A stretch of DNA of 64,000 nucleotides from Belnapia rosea (lineage in GTDB: Bacteria; Pseudomonadota; Alphaproteobacteria; Acetobacterales; Acetobacteraceae). A model generated the notes under the pieces. That model did not search any database. It saw only the letters and a program-made list of their open reading frames with translations, and was not told where the DNA came from. Shown in pieces: positions 56,528 through 64,000 of the stretch. The stretch lies in contig NZ_FMZX01000012.1 in NCBI RefSeq assembly GCF_900101615.1, forward strand, positions 89,838-153,837, read 5' to 3'. How positions within the stretch are numbered: position 1 is the stretch's first letter; each line of letters starts with the position of its first letter. Made by a program: the position numbers and the translations under genes.

Positions 56528-57784
56528 TTAGGCGGAGCTCTGCTCGGCAGCCCGCTCGCCATAGATGAAGAGCGGGCTTGCCCGGCTCTCCGCCACTTCC
56601 CGATTCACCACCACCTCGTCGACATCGTCGAGGCCCGGCAGGTCGAACATGGTGCCGAGCAGGATCTGCTCCATGATGGAACGGAGCCCACGCGCACCGG
56701 TCTTCCGCTGGATCGCCCGCGTCGCCACGGAGCGGAGCGCATCCTCGGTGAAGGTGAGCTTGGTCCCCTCCATCTCGAAGAGGCGCTGGTACTGCTTGAC
56801 GATGGCGTTCTTCGGCTTGGTCAGGATCTCGATCAGGGCCTTCTCGTCGAGATCCTCGAGCGTCGCGATCACCGGCAGGCGGCCGATGAATTCGGGGATC
56901 AAGCCGAATTTCAGCAGATCCTCGGGTTCCACCTCGCGCAGGACGGCGCCGGTGCGGCGATCATCCGGCGAGCGGACCTCGGCACCGAATCCGATGCCCG
57001 AGCCCTTGCCACGCGCTCCGATGATCCGCTCGAGGCCGGCAAAGGCGCCGCCGCAGATGAAGAGGATGTTCGCCGTATCGACCTGGAGGAATTCCTGCTG
57101 CGGATGCTTCCGGCCACCCTGGGGCGGGACGGAGGCAACCGTGCCCTCCATGATCTTCAGCAGCGCCTGCTGAACCCCCTCGCCCGAGACGTCCCGGGTG
57201 ATGGAGGGGTTGTCCGACTTGCGGCTGATCTTGTCGACCTCATCGATATAGACGATGCCGCGCTGCGCCCGCTCCACATTGTAGTCGGCGGCCTGCAGCA
57301 GCTTGAGGATGATGTTCTCGACATCCTCGCCGACATAGCCGGCCTCGGTCAGGGTCGTCGCATCCGCCATGGTGAAGGGGACATCGAGGATCCGCGCCAG
57401 GGTCTGGGCCAGCAGCGTCTTGCCCGAACCGGTCGGGCCGAGCAGCAGGATGTTCGACTTGGCAATCTCGACATCATTGTTCTTCGCGCCATGCGCCAAC
57501 CGCTTGTAGTGGTTGTGCACCGCAACGGAGAGGACCTTCTTCGCATGGTCCTGACCGATGACGTAATCGTCGAGGACCTTGCAGATCTCCTTCGGGGTCG
57601 GCACCCCGTCCCGAGACTTCACCAGATGGGTCTTGTGCTCCTCACGGATGATATCCATGCAGAGTTCGACGCATTCATCGCAGATGAAGACGGTGGGCCC
57701 GGCGATAAGCTTGCGGACCTCGTGCTGGGACTTGCCGCAGAACGAACAGTAGAGTGTATTCTTCGAGTCGCCGGACTTGCTCAT
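56528..57784 (-). CDS. clpX: ATP-dependent Clp protease ATP-binding subunit ClpX
   Basis: The 418-residue unfoldase. The zinc-binding domain has [11 protein letters not shown] and [10 protein letters not shown]; the AAA+ domain has [17 protein letters not shown], pore loop GYVGEDVE, Walker [11 protein letters not shown], the RKH loop GGRKHP, the GFGAEV (IGF-type) loop that docks ClpP, and the sensor GARGLRSI. It delivers tagged proteins to ClpP. The ATG at 57784 follows GGCGGAG. A 247-bp gap separates it from clpP. Confidence 0.98.
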   Translation of the reverse strand: MSKSGDSKNTLYCSFCGKSQHEVRKLIAGPTVFICDECVELCMDIIREEHKTHLVKSRDGVPTPKEICKVLDDYVIGQDHAKKVLSVAVHNHYKRLAHGAKNNDVEIAKSNILLLGPTGSGKTLLAQTLARILDVPFTMADATTLTEAGYVGEDVENIILKLLQAADYNVERAQRGIVYIDEVDKISRKSDNPSITRDVSGEGVQQALLKIMEGTVASVPPQGGRKHPQQEFLQVDTANILFICGGAFAGLERIIGARGKGSGIGFGAEVRSPDDRRTGAVLREVEPEDLLKFGLIPEFIGRLPVIATLEDLDEKALIEILTKPKNAIVKQYQRLFEMEGTKLTFTEDALRSVATRAIQRKTGARGLRSIMEQILLGTMFDLPGLDDVDEVVVNREVAESRASPLFIYGERAAEQSSA

Positions 57785-58031
57785 GGGCACTCCGCCTGAA
57801 AGGGCCGGCTGGGGAATTCCCGCATAACGCGGGCCACCGGCTGGCCACGCCCCCCCTCCCGGGCCGAAGAGGGAGCTTTCCGTAGGACTGTAGCCCCCCT
57901 GTCATCGGGGGAAAAGCTTTGTGGCGTCACAGCAGGCGGCGGGGCACCGAAACGCGACAAGTGAACCGGAATGTATTTCCGGCCACCCGATCCCCGCCGA
58001 CCGGAGCGTGACCCCGGAAGCGGCTGCCGCC

Positions 58032-58682
58032 TCAGCTCTTCGGCGCCTCTGCAGCGCCCGGCGCCGCCGGCCGGGTCTCGACCACCTGGTCCACCAGGCC
58101 GAAATCCCGCGCTTCCTCGGCGGACATGTAGGTGTCGCGCTCCAGCTTCCGCTCAATCGCCTCGATCGGCTGGCCGGTATGCTTCACATAGATCTCGTTC
58201 AGCCGCTGGCGCAGCTTGAGGATCTCGCGCGCCTGGATCTCGATGTCAGTCGCCTGGCCTTGGGCGCCACCCGAGGGCTGATGGACCATGACCCGGGCGT
58301 TCGGCAGGGCGAAGCGCTTGCCCTTCTCGCCAGCGGTCAGCAGCAGCGAGCCCATCGAAGCCGCCTGGCCGATACAGACCGTGGAGACGGGGCTGCGGAT
58401 ATACTGCATCGTGTCGTACATCGCGAGGCCAGCCGAAACGACGCCGCCCGGGCTGTTGATGTAGAAGGCGATGTCCTTGTTCGGATTCTCGCTCTCGAGG
58501 AAGAGAAGCTGGGCGCAGATCGAGGAGGAGACCTGGTCGAAGACCGGGCCGGTAAGGAAGATGATCCGCTCCTTCAGCAGCCGGGAATAGATGTCCCAGG
58601 CACGCTCGCCGCGGGCGGACTGCTCCACGACCATCGGGACCAGGGTATTGTTGTAGACCTCGACAGGATCACGGTCCCGCAT
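58032..58682 (-). CDS. clpP: ATP-dependent Clp protease proteolytic subunit ClpP
   Basis: The 216-residue serine peptidase. The catalytic Ser is in [11 protein letters not shown], the His in [17 protein letters not shown] and the Asp in the [12 protein letters not shown] region. The N-terminal propeptide-like segment ends near [11 protein letters not shown]. Fourteen subunits form the chamber that ClpX feeds. It lies between tig and clpX as in most bacteria. A 17-nt palindrome (CCGGAA/TTCCGG) at 57967-57983, downstream of the stop, may help terminate. Confidence 0.98.
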   Translation of the reverse strand: MRDRDPVEVYNNTLVPMVVEQSARGERAWDIYSRLLKERIIFLTGPVFDQVSSSICAQLLFLESENPNKDIAFYINSPGGVVSAGLAMYDTMQYIRSPVSTVCIGQAASMGSLLLTAGEKGKRFALPNARVMVHQPSGGAQGQATDIEIQAREILKLRQRLNEIYVKHTGQPIEAIERKLERDTYMSAEEARDFGLVDQVVETRPAAPGAAEAPKS

Positions 58683-58765
58683 GATGACGCCTTTCAGACT
58701 GGAAGCAGGCGGGCCAGCCTAGCCCGCAACCCTTAATGTGGAGCAACCGAGGCCGTGCCGGAAGG

Positions 58766-58783
58766 CCCCGCCGAATGGCGGGG
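58766..58783 (-). terminator. Hairpin after tig
   Basis: A perfect 7-bp stem CCCCGCC/GGCGGGG with a 4-nt loop lies 47 bp downstream of the tig stop and upstream of clpP. No T-run follows, so termination here is only a possibility. Confidence 0.3.
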
Positions 58784-58829
58784 GTCCGGCCCGGCCCCGG
58801 TCCGGTTCCGTGAAGCTTATATATCAGAT

Positions 58830-60158
58830 TCAGGCTGCGGCGGCAGCGGAAAGCTCATCCGGTGCCACATTGCGCTCGGTGACCTTGGCCAGCTCCAGCA
58901 TGAAATCGACAACCTTCTCCTCGAAGATCGGGGAGCGGAGGTTCTCGGCGGCCTGGGGGTTCTTGCGGAAGAACTCCATTACCTGCTGCTCCTGGCCGGG
59001 GTAGCGGGCGGCCTCCTGGCGCATGGCGCGGGAGAGCTCGTCGGCGCTGACCGAGATGTTGTTGGTCCGGCCGATCTCGGAGAGCAGCAGGCCGAGGCGG
59101 ATGCGGCGCTCGGCAATGGCCCGGTAGTCGGCCTTCAGCGTTTCCTCATCCTTGCCCTTGTCGTCCTCGTCCAGGCGGTCGGCCTTCATATCGGCCTCGA
59201 TCCGCTGCCAGATCTGGGCAAACTCCGACTCGACCATGCCGTCCGGCACCTGAAAGCTGGCCCGCTCCGCCAGGCCATCGAGCAGCGAGCGCTTCACCTT
59301 CAGGCGGGAGAGGTTGTCGTATTCCTGCTGGAGGGAGCCACGCACCGCCTCCTGCAGCTTCGCCAGGTCCTCGAAGCCCATGCTCTTGGCGAGCTCGTCA
59401 TCGATCGCCGGGTTCACCGGGGCCTTCAGCGACTTGCAGGTCACGGTGAAGGCAGCCGCCTTGCCGGCCAGCTCCTTCGAGCCGTACTCCTCGGGGAAGG
59501 TCACATGGATGGTCCGGGTCTCCCCGGCCTTGATTCCCTCGAGCTGCTCGGTGAAGCCGGGAATGAAGCCGTCGCCGCCGACCTCGATCGGCATCTCGGT
59601 GGCGGTGCCGCCCGGGAAGGGCTCGCTCTCACCGTCCAGCGTGCCGGTGAAGTCGCAGACCGCGACCTCGCCCTTGGCTGCGCCGCGCTCCTCGGTGATG
59701 TCCTCGAGCTTGCGGTTACGGGCGGCGATGGTCTCGATGGTCTTGGTGACCTGCTCCTCGGAAGGCTCGGCCTTCAGCCGCTCCACCTCGATCCCGGAAA
59801 AATCCGGCATCGGGATCTCGGGCAGCAGCTCGAGCTCGACCTTGAATTCGAGATCGGCGCCATCGGCGAAATTCACCAGCTCGATCTTCGGCTGCAGTGC
59901 CGGGCGGAGGCCGCGATCGGTCACCACCTGCTGCGTTGCCTTGTTGACCGACTGCTCCAGCACCTCGCTCATAACGGCCTGGCCGTAGCGCTGCTTCACC
60001 ACGCTCGCCGGGATCTTGCCGGGGCGGAAGCCGGGCAGGCGCAGCTCGCGGCCCAGCTCCTCGAGCCGGCGCGTGCGCTCGGCCGCGATATCAGCCGCCG
60101 GGACCGACACCGTATAGGCCCGCTTCAGCCCGTCATTCGCGACCTCGGTCACCTGCAT
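58830..60158 (-). CDS. tig: Trigger factor
   Basis: The 442-residue ribosome-bound chaperone. The ribosome-binding signature is in LPGFRPGKIPASVVKQRYG (about residues 41-59); the FKBP-type prolyl isomerase domain is at about 150-245 (AVCDFTGTLDGE, FIPGFTEQLEGIKAGETR, VTFPEEYGSKELAGK); the C-terminal chaperone domain follows and ends in an Ala-rich tail. The ATG at 60158 starts the conserved sequence; the frame extension runs through tRNA-Leu and is not coding. It is first in the tig-clpP-clpX-lon order. Confidence 0.97.
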   Translation of the reverse strand: MQVTEVANDGLKRAYTVSVPAADIAAERTRRLEELGRELRLPGFRPGKIPASVVKQRYGQAVMSEVLEQSVNKATQQVVTDRGLRPALQPKIELVNFADGADLEFKVELELLPEIPMPDFSGIEVERLKAEPSEEQVTKTIETIAARNRKLEDITEERGAAKGEVAVCDFTGTLDGESEPFPGGTATEMPIEVGGDGFIPGFTEQLEGIKAGETRTIHVTFPEEYGSKELAGKAAAFTVTCKSLKAPVNPAIDDELAKSMGFEDLAKLQEAVRGSLQQEYDNLSRLKVKRSLLDGLAERASFQVPDGMVESEFAQIWQRIEADMKADRLDEDDKGKDEETLKADYRAIAERRIRLGLLLSEIGRTNNISVSADELSRAMRQEAARYPGQEQQVMEFFRKNPQAAENLRSPIFEEKVVDFMLELAKVTERNVAPDELSAAAAA

Positions 60159-60198
60159 CGTCGTCACTTTCTTCCCTAAGACCTCAAAGCGGCGCCGA

Positions 60199-60283
60199 TG
60201 GTGCGGGCGGAGGGATTTGAACCCCCAAGGCTTGCGCCACCGGAACCTAAATCCGGCGTGTCTGCCAATTCCACCACGCCCGC
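60199..60283 (-). tRNA. tRNA-Leu(UAG)
   Basis: An 85-nt class II tRNA with encoded CCA: acceptor GCGGGCG/CGCCCGC, anticodon arm CCGGA-TTTAGGT-TCCGG with anticodon TAG, a variable arm (TGGCGCAAGCCTT) and T-arm GGGGGTTCAAATCCCTC. It lies 40 bp upstream of tig on the same strand. Confidence 0.97.
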
Positions 60284-60410
60284 CCAAGGCAGAGAGAACC
60301 AGGACGGCGCCGGATTGGGGCGTTTAGCGCAGGCCATGCTGCTTTCCAAGGCGCTGCGGGCAAAATCGCGCCGCATGGACGGGTGAGGCTCGATCGGGCC
60401 ATACCGGCGC

Positions 60411-62774
60411 ATGCTTCTTCGCCGCCTTTCTCCTCTCCGCTGGCTCCGCCGCCTCGGTCTTGGGCTGCTCGCCCTGCTCCTGCTGGCCACCGCCAGCCTG
60501 GCCGGTGCCATCTGGTGGAGCTTGCCCGGCGGCGGGGGCGAGCTTCGGCTGGCCGGCCTCACCGGACCGGTGGAGATCACCCTCGACGCCCACGGTATCC
60601 CACGGATCGTGGCAGCCGATGAACGGGATGCCGCCATGGCCCTTGGCTGGCTGCATGCCCGGGACCGGATGTTCCAGATGGAGCTGATGCGCCGCGGCGC
60701 GGCCGGCCGTCTGGCCGAACTGGCCGGGCCGGCCGCGCTGCGCCTCGACCGGTTCACCCGCACCCTTGGCCTCGCCCGCCGGGCGGAGGCCGACATGGCC
60801 GCCCAGGCCCCCGAGACACGCGCGGTGCTGGAAGCCTATGCCGCCGGGGTGAATGCCTGGATCGCCGCCAAGGGCCGCTTTGCCGCACCGGAATTCCTGG
60901 CCCTTGGCACGCCCGAGCCCTGGCGGCCGGAGCACAGCCTGCTCTGGGGTAAGGTCATGGGCCTCTGGCTGTCCGGCAATTGGCGGAGCGAGCTGGACCG
61001 CGCCCGCCTCGCCGCCATCCTGTCGCCCGAACGCCTGCAAGACCTGTTCCCGGCCGAGGCGAGCGCCGGCCGGCCTGACGACCCACGGGCCGCGCTCGAT
61101 CCGGCCGCCCTCGCCCGTCTTGCGGCTGTGCTCCCCCGCTTTCCGGAGCCTGGTACCCTGCCGGCTTCCGCCAGCAACGCCTGGGCCGTGGCGGGCAGTC
61201 GATCCATCTCCGGGGCGCCGCTCCTGGCCTCGGACCCGCATCTCGGCTTCCAGGCGCCTATCCTCTGGTACCTGGCGCGCATCGACCTGGCGGATGGGCG
61301 GATGCTCGCCGGCGCCACCTCACCCGGCGTGCCCTTCTTGGTGATCGGGCGCAATGCCCGGCTTGCCTGGGGCTTCACCACCACCCAATCGGATACCCAG
61401 GACGTCTTCATCGAGCGCCTGGCCGGCCAGGATGCCTATGACACACCGGAAGGGCCACGCCCCTTCACCGTGATCGAGGAGCGGATTGCCGTCCGTGGCG
61501 CCGAGCCCGAACTTCTCCGGGTGCGGGAGACCCGGCATGGCCCGGTGATCTCCGACCTCGACGGATCTTCACGCCAGGACGGCACCGTGCTGGCGGTCGC
61601 CATGGCGAATCTCGCGCCGGGTGATACCGCCGCCACCGGCCTCCATGCCCTGAACCGGGCGGGCTCGGTGGCCGAAGCTCGTGCCGCGGCGGAGCGGATC
61701 ACCAGCCCCTCGCAGAATCTGATGGCTGCCGATATCGACGGGCATCTTGGTCTGTTGCTTACCGGCCGGACGCCAATGCGTCTCTCCGGGCATGGCACGC
61801 AGCCTGTACCCGGGTGGAACGGGGTGCATGACTGGGCTGGGTGGGTCGATTTCGACGCCCTGCCCCATCGGGCCGATCCCTCCAGCGGCATGCTCGCCAA
61901 TGCCAACAACCGCGTTGCGCCGCCGGGCCACCCGGTCTTTCTCGGTCACGACTGGATCGCTGACTGGCGCTTCCGTCGCATCGGCACCCTGCTCGAATTG
62001 CGGCCGAAGCATGATGCGCTGAATTTCACGGCGATGCAGCGGGACACCGTTTCGCCCTTTGCCCGATCGCTGACCGGCCCCGGCTCCCTCCTCAGTACCC
62101 TGCCCATGGCGGCGGGTATGCCGGGTCAGGCGCAAGGCATGCTGCTGGCCTGGGATGGCGACGTGGCAGCCGACCGGCCGGAGCCGCTCCTGTTCAATGC
62201 CTGGGTCAAGCGGCTCGGACGGCTTGCCCTGGCAGCGGGAGGCGTCCCCGATGAGCTTGCCGCGCCGCATGCGGCTTTTCTCAGCCTGGTCCTGGCACCA
62301 GGGAATCGCGGCGCGGCCTGGTGCGGCGGCGACTGCTCGGCGCTTGCCGCCCGGGCCTTGGCAGAGGCGGTAGCCGATCTGGCGGCGAGCCTTGGCGGAA
62401 CCCCTTCGGGCTGGCGCTGGGGCGCCGTGCACCGCGCTGTTTTCGAGCACCCGCTGCTACGTGCCCTGCCCGGCCTGGACAGCCTTGTCCGATTGGAAGC
62501 AGCGTCTGGCGGCGACGAGTGGACAGTCGCCCGTGGCGGGTTGCGTGGGGGACAGGGGCTCGACGCGTGGCAACATGTGCATGGTGCAGGCCTGCGCCTG
62601 GTTGCCGATCTGGCCGATACGGACGCGACCTATGCCATCATCGCCACCGGCCAATCCGGTCACCCATTATCCCGTCACTGGTCGGATCTGCTGCCAGCTT
62701 GGCGCGATGGCGGCACGGTCCAGCTTGGCCGCCGCCCTACCGAGCCCGCTCCCAGCTTCCGCCTTCGGCCTTGA
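60411..62774 (+). CDS. Penicillin acylase family protein (Ntn hydrolase), membrane-anchored
   Basis: A 787-residue Ntn hydrolase precursor. Residues about 13-36 form a hydrophobic segment after an Arg-rich start, a signal or membrane anchor to the periplasm. The alpha part has DAHGIPRIVAADERDAAMALGWLHARDRMFQMEL (typical VPHI-x-A and Q-x-DR-type block), a spacer follows, and the predicted nucleophile is Ser255 at the start of the beta chain (SNAWAV), followed by LLASDPHLGFQAP and NANNRVAP. Maturation would be by self-cleavage before Ser255. The family cleaves penicillins, acyl-homoserine lactones or other amides; the substrate cannot be decided. The gene stands alone, divergent from tRNA-Leu. 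Confidence 0.88.
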   Translation: MLLRRLSPLRWLRRLGLGLLALLLLATASLAGAIWWSLPGGGGELRLAGLTGPVEITLDAHGIPRIVAADERDAAMALGWLHARDRMFQMELMRRGAAGRLAELAGPAALRLDRFTRTLGLARRAEADMAAQAPETRAVLEAYAAGVNAWIAAKGRFAAPEFLALGTPEPWRPEHSLLWGKVMGLWLSGNWRSELDRARLAAILSPERLQDLFPAEASAGRPDDPRAALDPAALARLAAVLPRFPEPGTLPASASNAWAVAGSRSISGAPLLASDPHLGFQAPILWYLARIDLADGRMLAGATSPGVPFLVIGRNARLAWGFTTTQSDTQDVFIERLAGQDAYDTPEGPRPFTVIEERIAVRGAEPELLRVRETRHGPVISDLDGSSRQDGTVLAVAMANLAPGDTAATGLHALNRAGSVAEARAAAERITSPSQNLMAADIDGHLGLLLTGRTPMRLSGHGTQPVPGWNGVHDWAGWVDFDALPHRADPSSGMLANANNRVAPPGHPVFLGHDWIADWRFRRIGTLLELRPKHDALNFTAMQRDTVSPFARSLTGPGSLLSTLPMAAGMPGQAQGMLLAWDGDVAADRPEPLLFNAWVKRLGRLALAAGGVPDELAAPHAAFLSLVLAPGNRGAAWCGGDCSALAARALAEAVADLAASLGGTPSGWRWGAVHRAVFEHPLLRALPGLDSLVRLEAASGGDEWTVARGGLRGGQGLDAWQHVHGAGLRLVADLADTDATYAIIATGQSGHPLSRHWSDLLPAWRDGGTVQLGRRPTEPAPSFRLRP

Positions 62775-62846
62775 TGCATCACAGAAGGGTTTATCGCGCG
62801 CTGGCGGTTGATTCCGGCGCCCCATGAGCCGACACTGACACAAGCG

Positions 62847-63614
62847 ATGCTGCACCGCCCCAACAGACGTCCCCAATTCTTCTACACGACTGCGCCACTG
62901 CCTTGTCCGTATCTCGCGGGCAGGACGGAGCGTAAGATCGTGACCGAACTGACAGGGCCTGATGCTGAGGCATTGCATGATCGGCTGTCGCGCGCCGGCT
63001 TTCGGCGGAGCCACAACATCGCCTATTCGCCGGTCTGCCCTGGATGCTCGGCCTGCATCCCGATCCGCATTCGGGTCGACCAATTCGAGCCGAATCGGGC
63101 TCAGCGGAAGCTGCAGAAGATCAATGCCGATATCGCCGGCTTCGAAATGCCGCCGCGTGCCACCGCTGAGCAATTTGCTTTGTTCCAGCGCTATCAGCAG
63201 GCTCGTCATGGCGAAGGTGATATGGCGGCCATGGGCTTCTATGACTACCGAGCCATGGTCGAGGATACGCCCATCACGACCAGCATGGTTGAGTTCCGCG
63301 ACTCACGGGACGGGCTCGTCGGCGCCTGCCTGACGGACTGGCTGTCGGATGGGCTCTCTGCTGTCTACTCTTTCTACGACCCTGCCGCCAATCGGCGCTC
63401 ATTAGGCAGCTGGGCGATCTTGTGGCTGTTGACCCGGGCGCAAGCACTTGGCCTGCCTTTTGTCTATTTAGGGTACTGGGTGCCTGAAAGCCGCAAAATG
63501 TCCTACAAGAGCCGCTTCCGCCCGAGCGAAATTCTCGTCGGCGGTGTCTGGCGTGTACTTGAGGAGCCGACTGCTAGCGACCTGTTGGAACAGGTCCCTG
63601 CCCTGTCGGAGTAG
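62847..63614 (+). CDS. bpt: Aspartate/glutamate leucyltransferase (Bpt)
   Basis: A 255-residue aminoacyl-tRNA-protein transferase of the bacterial ATE1-like type, which adds Leu from tRNA to N-terminal Asp or Glu and so creates an N-degron for ClpS/ClpAP. Marks are QFFYTTAPLPCPYLAGR, the cysteine pair CPGCSACIPIRI, NRAQRKLQ, and YLGYWVPESRKMSYKSRF near the end. The start at ATG 62847 gives the usual MxHRPxRxPQFFYTT; the frame extends 13 codons upstream to a TTG. It lies 72 bp after the penicillin acylase gene on the same strand. Codon use is slightly richer in AT than in neighbours. Confidence 0.94.
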   Translation: MLHRPNRRPQFFYTTAPLPCPYLAGRTERKIVTELTGPDAEALHDRLSRAGFRRSHNIAYSPVCPGCSACIPIRIRVDQFEPNRAQRKLQKINADIAGFEMPPRATAEQFALFQRYQQARHGEGDMAAMGFYDYRAMVEDTPITTSMVEFRDSRDGLVGACLTDWLSDGLSAVYSFYDPAANRRSLGSWAILWLLTRAQALGLPFVYLGYWVPESRKMSYKSRFRPSEILVGGVWRVLEEPTASDLLEQVPALSE

Positions 63615-63678
63615 GGCTTCATCTCCAAGCTACTCGGAGATGATACAGACAATATCGGAATGGATACGTCGTTTTGGG

Positions 63679-63752
<74 letters not shown>

Positions 63753-63800
63753 TTGATGGGTGTGTGATGTGTGGTGACGGTTGTTCAGGATCTGGTTGGG

Positions 63801-63920
63801 TGGCCCGGCGGCGACCGACTTTCCCGCAGCTTGAGCTGCAGTATCATGGGCGCTGGGGTGTTTCACGTCCGAGTTCGGGATGGGATCGGGTGTATCATCC
63901 CCGCGATGACCACCGGGCCA
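63801..63920 (-). rRNA. rrf: 5S ribosomal RNA
   Basis: On the minus strand the terminal helix TGGCCCGG.../...CCGGGCCA closes a sequence of about 120 nt with the classical loop-A and loop-B parts ACACCCGATCCCATCCCGAAC, CGGACGTGAAAC and the helix IV-V region GATACTGCAGCTCAAGCTGCGGGAAAGT. The exact ends are approximate to a few bases. It is followed by tRNA-fMet 48 bp downstream. Confidence 0.95.
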
Positions 63921-64000
63921 CCGAACCGGATCCTGAGTGATGGCATGGTTGGTTGGGTGTAGAGGTTTGTGGGTATGGGCGCGGCTTGGTGCTGCGTGCG
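63921..64000 (-). other. Spacer between 23S and 5S rRNA genes
   Basis: This is the transcribed spacer upstream of 5S on the minus strand, up to the window edge. The 3' end of 23S rRNA is not recognised within it and must lie outside. Confidence 0.6.

Overview
The window is GC-rich chromosomal DNA from an alphaproteobacterium, most likely an Acetobacteraceae or Roseomonas-like member of the Rhodospirillales. This rests on base composition, the short bacterial-type ProS, the split PntA, a single LolC-type permease and the gene order tig-clpP-clpX-lon-hup-tRNA-nuoA-N-birA-rnj-DUF1467-proS-lolC-lolD. It is inference from gene content, because no taxonomic marker longer than 5S rRNA is present. 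I see no prophage, insertion sequence, integrase or CRISPR array.

Layout. Positions 1-13.7 kb are a metabolic accessory stretch: the end of an M20 peptidase, a GlcD-type FAD oxidase, a GMC oxidoreductase, an HMG-CoA-lyase-like protein without its catalytic residues, an OmpR-type response regulator, an RraA-type aldolase, TrmO, a class III aminotransferase, an operon of two amidohydrolases plus a CoA-transferase, and a large membrane protein. At 13.8-14.6 kb an isolated rutB lies behind a near-consensus sigma-54 promoter. From 14.6 to 30.3 kb come the proton-pumping transhydrogenase (pntAA-pntAB-pntB), an ABC1 kinase, PepF, an acyl-CoA ligase with a methyltransferase, a 29-codon small ORF, a DOPA-dioxygenase-like protein, Ada, DnaE, a DMT transporter and a small membrane protein.

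From 30.3 to 60.3 kb almost everything is on the minus strand and housekeeping. In transcription order: tRNA-Leu, tig, clpP, clpX, lon, hup, tRNA-Val, two lipoprotein genes (CsgG-like and Sel1-repeat), tRNA-Asp, all fourteen complex I genes nuoA-N, birA, rnj, DUF1467, proS and lolCD. The two lipoprotein genes sit between tRNA-Val and tRNA-Asp. A T-tailed hairpin downstream of DUF1467 suggests that proS-lolC-lolD is a separate transcription unit. The last part has a membrane-anchored penicillin-acylase-family protein, Bpt, and the distal end of an rRNA operon (5S rRNA and tRNA-fMet).

Functional links: trigger factor, ClpXP and Lon form a protein-quality block, and Bpt tags proteins for the Clp pathway. 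Complex I and transhydrogenase couple NAD(P)H pools to the proton gradient. LolCD would export lipoproteins such as the three encoded here. The points most worth following up are the sigma-54-type promoter of orphan rutB, the degenerate HMG-CoA-lyase homologue, the lipoprotein pair between the tRNAs, NuoB with Pro in place of a conserved Glu, the small ORF at 23.8 kb and the structured 400-bp gap upstream of proS.
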